Shown: positions 60,030-64,000 of the stretch, piece after piece
Layout of the letters: each line of letters begins with the position of its first letter
Numbering within the stretch: the first letter of the stretch is position 1
Source: Rutstroemia sp. NJR-2017a BVV2
Taxonomy: Eukaryota; Ascomycota; Leotiomycetes; Helotiales; Rutstroemiaceae
DNA length: 64,000 nt
Assembly (NCBI GenBank): GCA_002946415.1
Contig: NJPS01000033.1
Span: forward strand, 620,001 to 684,000
Reading direction: 5' to 3'
Notes under the pieces: generated by a model
Seen by the model: the letters and a program-made list of their open reading frames with translations, nothing else
What the model was told of the DNA's origin: nothing
The model's database searches: none
Program-made: the position numbers and the translations under genes

Positions 60030-62452
60030 TCAATTTCCGAGCCCAATATCCCGGAATGCAGTCCTCCCGGTCAAAACCGAGGTAGGTAAGTTATTTTCCG
60101 AAAGATATTCATGAACCGGATCCGGCAAGCCGATATCTTTCCCTACAAATTCATCAAAATGGTATTCTTACATACGGGTAGCTTTCATATATTTTCTACT
60201 CACCTTTCGGTGCAGTTATAGACACCGACACCGACACCGACACCGGAAACGTCTCCTCCCTATGAGAGATTTCGGAATAGAAGGAGCGTTGTCCAACTGT
60301 GAGAACATCAGCGTTTTTATAAACGAACGACTCCTGTACACTGGCTCTCTTACCTGGAACGATGATTTTAGGTACACCCGCTAACGAGGCATGGAGATTT
60401 GAAGAGAATCCTTCGTAGCTGCGAGTTTCAGGAGGACTATACAGTATCGATATTAGAGAATGGGTGAATGGTCAAACAAAGTCCACTTTGACATACGGAA
60501 GATACTCATTCCGGTAGTCCAGCTTGTATCGTGGGACTATGAGCAGAGATTTTTGATCCTCGAGTAAATGGGCAAAGAACCATTTGTTGTGCATGGCTAC
60601 TTCGTCTAGGGCTTCTTGTTTGCGGGAGGCGGGCATGGATATTGCTTCATTCCTAAAGCATACAAATTAGCTCGTCGGCAACGCGTATGTTCTACTGTAG
60701 TAGGATAGAAGAGGACATACCACAGCCACTTCGTAACCTTGCAGACATATGCTTCTGAACTAAAGGTGGCTCGGTACTCGTCTCTGAACCCGGCAAGGTA
60801 GGTCCACATCTCAGTACAGATTAGATCTATGAAGGTCTGCAGAGCTTGTCAGTCAAGGAGGCAACACGCCTCAGAACATGGAAATGGCGGGTGCAGAGCA
60901 GACTTTACGAAATGTTTTAAAGAATCCTTTATCCATATTAGTAGGCTTCGTATCATTCCATCTCTCCTCGATAGATACATCGTGCTTTTCTGCGCCAAGC
61001 CACTTCACAAAAAATGCAACCCATTCTGCAACTATTGCCTGCACACCTCCATGATCGGAATGATACTCCTTGGGGAAGATTATGCGGCTCGGATGTAGAG
61101 GCTAGGGTTGGACTTAGTTAACAATAGAGTATATTTATATGCAATCATACCTTGGTATCTGGAGAATCTTTTAGCCATGCGCGACCAAATCTCAACATCG
61201 TCCCGCTGCTCCGCCCAAGAAAGCTAGGCGTGTGGAAGATGTTTCTGCTTATTAGCGCGCTATCCTTTTATCTTAAAGGGAAAGAAACGCACCCGCACGG
61301 GATCACCACATCTGGTGTTTCAGTTCCATCGTGGGAGGGACGAAAACCAAAAATGCCATGCACCACAGCAGGGTCACGAATACTATCACCAGCTATTTTC
61401 AGATTAAAAGACATTCTTGAAGCTCCCGATATAGACTTTCTCACCATCTGTACCTAACGTGATATCCAGCCACGGATACGCAGCCAGACTCAACGCACTG
61501 AACGCAGAACCCGTACTACTGCCCGTCGAAACCAAGTAACCATCACCACGCACGTTAAAGGCGTAGAAATAGTCACACCAGTCACCAATGACTTCCTGGC
61601 TCCCGCCAAACTCCACGGTCTTGGTCTTACGTATAATGACGGCTCCGGAATCCAAGACCGACTGGACAGCAGACGAGGATGTACTGGAAGCTCCGTGAAG
61701 CTTTCGATACGCTCGGTTTCCGCAACCTGTGTTGACTCCTTTCAGGTGGAACAGATCCTTGATTGCAATGCGCATTCCAGCGAGTGACAGGTCTTCGCTC
61801 TGCTTGAATTTCAGTCGGGAAGGCACTGCAACGCAAACAGAAGACGTGCCGAATGCCGCGGCATTAAGATTCTGGTACCTGGTTCCACTTGTCGATAGCT
61901 GAAGGGAAAAGCAGGTAGCCTTGAAATTGGTCAACATACGTATGACTGTCCTCTTGCGAAGGAATTGTACTCAGAACGAAAGCATTTTGCTCATCTGGGA
62001 ATAATCTCCATGCCAGAAAGATACCACGGCTGGAGAAAAAGTAAGGGCTGGGCAGTATGCAGTGCGAGGTTGGGACCAGTAACACTGTATGGCAACCCCA
62101 AGACGCCAACAATTCATGGACAGAATCGTCGACTGAATCTTGATCTGAAAGTAGTAGGACAGTTTTTAGGAAAGCGTCGCAAAAGACGTCGTCTTTCTGT
62201 GAAAACGAGGTATACGCTTTTTGAAGATCATCCCTTGTGGATGTGGACGTGGAGTCCGTGATAGTGAAGCAGGTCAACGGACTTAAAGTGGGCGAGTTGG
62301 TCAATTTGATATCAAACTACAATCCAAACATGAAGTTATTCCTCGAGATGGGAATGTTAAGATCACCAACTTACATCGCATTGATTTTGTACAACAAATG
62401 CCTTCGAGCCAATCTGGACAATAACAGTTGATTGTAGGATATCGGTATCCAT
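60030..62452 (-). CDS. Amidase-signature family hydrolase
   Basis: Eleven exons give about 600 residues: 62452-62375, 62316-61879, 61799-61445, 61392-61293, 61223-61151, 61101-60904, 60836-60721, 60652-60497, 60436-60354, 60296-60204, 60142-60030. The Ser-Ser-Lys triad is present: Lys in [12 protein letters not shown], the cis-Ser in GSSTGSA (usual GGSSGGSA) and the nucleophile Ser in [16 protein letters not shown], which appears only after splicing. The end [11 protein letters not shown] is also canonical. A first domain of about 140 residues precedes the amidase core, as in some fungal members. The sixth intron is uncertain: donor GTCTGC at 60903 with a CAG acceptor, or donor GTAAAG at 60908 with acceptor AAG; both keep frame. 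A TCGGTG repeat encodes VSVSVSVS near the end. Substrate unknown; amides or C-N bonds in nitrogen scavenging are typical. Confidence 0.83.
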
Positions 62453-63277
62453 TGCTATTGGGTTGATCACCTTTGAAATTTTGTGAGAATCCGGCTTGGT
62501 ATGCATTCTCAGACATGAGAAAATCTGCAGTGATGGTAGCATTGAATTGCATCTAAGCTTTCGATCAAGACTGTCTTGGTAGGTGATAGCAGAATATATA
62601 TTGTATAATGGGTAGCTTGTCTGCCTACATATTCTCCTGGTCATGAGGGGGTATAAAATATCTTTTTTTCAAGACCAGGCCAGAACCCATCAAAAATACC
62701 AACAGTTTAAATGCCAGGCCAGCCAAGTGGTCGTCGGCGTTCTTTGTATTGAATTGGATTGAGAATGCACAGGAATCCGTGCTGTTTTCGTTGACTAAAC
62801 GGAACAGAATAGCACAGTGCATTCATTCATTCATTCATTCACCCGTTCCATACCCTCCCAACCAACTGAAACCGCTCTCACTCGCTCTGTCGCCATCCAT
62901 TAGTCTCCTTCCTCTCCGAAGTGAAATAAATAAATGAACAGAGATATAAATTTGAAATTTCAGACAAAGTTGAGAAGATTTGTTATTGCGGTTTTTGTAG
63001 TCATTGCATAGTCCATCCATCCACCCTCGCATCCACAATTTGTCTACTTCGTATCCATCCATTCCATCCATTCAGCTATTAGGGATTGGCCTAATGTGCG
63101 TCTGAATGAATGAAAGAATGTACATAAAGATAGGATTGAGAATTGAGAGGTAGATAGACGGCATATATGCGTATTATGGCCCCGCGGTGTCATCATGTAT
63201 ATGTATTCTTCGCTTTCGAACAGCAAGCAATGCAACAACATTGAAAAGTAACGTACCTTTCCCAACCCAAACCAACA
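62453..63277. other. Intergenic region, amidase promoter to RRP7 3' end
   Basis: 825 bp with no supported gene. It contains five ATTC repeats at 62821-62840, CCAT-rich tracts near 63010-63070, and an exact TACTTCGTA at 63045-63053. Confidence 0.45.
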
Positions 63278-64000
63278 TCACCTCTCAGGTCTAAACCTCC
63301 CCCTCTTCTCCCTCATCCCCTCCACCCTCTTCCTATCCTCCTCAAACCGCTTCACCAATTCCCCAACCTCTTTCTTCCTCCTCTCCCGTCCCTGCCACCT
63401 ATAGAACCCAGCCGCCTCCAACTCCCTCCTCTTCCTTTCCTCCTTCTCCTGCATCTCCCTCCTCTTCTCCTCCGCCTCCGCACTTCTCGCCGGTCCCGCC
63501 CGCCCGCCGCGCACCACCGTCACGAACCCGTCTTCGTCGGGTACGTTGCGCATGCGCTGCCTCTTGCGCTTTTCTTCTTCCTCGGCGGAGTTGAAGCTGC
63601 TCATGAACGCTTCGACGTTTTGCTGTATGGCAGCTTTAGAGGGGAAGCGGAGGAGGTGGTGGGAGGCGTAGCGGGCGCTGCCGAGGAGGGGGACTTTAGT
63701 TTCGGTGTTGGAGCCCCAGGTGGGGAGGTTAGGTTCTTTGGAGGGTTTGGTGAGTTTGCGCACGGCTTTTAGAAGGCTTTCGACGCTTTTTTCGTCGACG
63801 AGGAGAATAATGGCTGTGCGGCCTTTTTGTCGAAGAGAGCGGTCCCATGTGGAGGGGAGGGAGGTGTTGAGGGGTTGTTGGGTGGTGGTTTCGCGTTTGC
63901 GCTTTTTGCTGCTGGTTGTGGTGAGGGAGGAGTTGGCTTCGGATGTGGGAGCTTCATCTTTCGAGCCTTCGAAGCGCACTTCTTCTACGCGACCGGCGCC
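63278..64000 (-). CDS. RRP7: Ribosomal RNA-processing protein 7 (partial, 5' end outside window)
   Basis: The frame is open to the window edge, so only the last 240 residues are seen. The C-terminal part carries the RRP7 signature: NVEAFMSSFN, then a long charged helix (EEKRREMQEKEERKRRELE) followed by GFYRWQGRERRK and a basic end (RFEEDRKRVEGMREKRG). Rrp7 belongs to the UTP-C subcomplex of the small-subunit processome and is needed for 18S rRNA maturation in the nucleolus. Upstream, TAIILLVDEKSVESLLKAV and LPTWG match the N-terminal RRM-like fold. No intron is seen in the visible part. Confidence 0.88.
   Translation of the reverse strand, partial: GAGRVEEVRFEGSKDEAPTSEANSSLTTTSSKKRKRETTTQQPLNTSLPSTWDRSLRQKGRTAIILLVDEKSVESLLKAVRKLTKPSKEPNLPTWGSNTETKVPLLGSARYASHHLLRFPSKAAIQQNVEAFMSSFNSAEEEEKRKRQRMRNVPDEDGFVTVVRGGRAGPARSAEAEEKRREMQEKEERKRRELEAAGFYRWQGRERRKKEVGELVKRFEEDRKRVEGMREKRGRFRPER

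Overview
This 64 kb window is nuclear DNA of a filamentous ascomycete (Pezizomycotina; a leotiomycete such as a Sclerotiniaceae relative is my low-confidence guess). The evidence is the dense set of short GT-AG introns (about 47-80 nt, often with a CTAAC-like branch site), a HET-domain NLR gene, a Zn2Cys6 regulator, and fungal forms of Sec31, GET2, Sde2, Psd2 and COX12. Most genes were rebuilt here by joining exons across introns, so several (COX12, the B12D/MLRQ subunit, RPS10, the M20 amidohydrolase, the amidase) are longer or more complete than any single open frame shows. No tRNA, rRNA or CRISPR was recognised.

Layout. 0.3-2.0 kb: flotillin. 2.3-7.0 kb: a segment bounded by 46-bp terminal inverted repeats with flanking TA dinucleotides, holding one intact HET-NB-ARC-TPR gene. 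7.5-31.5 kb: a housekeeping block covering the secretory pathway (GET2, SEC31, coatomer epsilon), mitochondrial respiration (a B12D/MLRQ subunit and COX12 sharing one short divergent promoter), an M20 amidohydrolase, splicing (SDE2), translation (RPS10), a polyol dehydrogenase, a WW-like protein kinase and a HAD phosphatase. 32.3-36.5 kb: an accessory-looking patch with a Zn2Cys6 regulator, an HD-domain hydrolase, a 23-bp minisatellite and an NmrA-type pseudogene. 38.9-46.1 kb: a PSD2-type phosphatidylserine decarboxylase and a caspase-like/C2H2 protein whose catalytic His has become Tyr. 48.5-64 kb: a small unknown protein, a 5.3 kb gene-free stretch, a 1351-residue largely disordered protein with a possible histone fold, an 11-exon amidase and the 3' part of RRP7.

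The most unusual item is the TIR-bounded NLR segment: an immune-receptor-like gene with eight or nine near-identical TPR units sits as the only recognisable gene between well-preserved transposon-like ends. Next are the shared COX12/B12D promoter, a 3-nt exon in COX12, the caspase-like protein with the His-to-Tyr change, and a 9-bp near-palindrome (TACGAAGTA) found eight times, always between genes.
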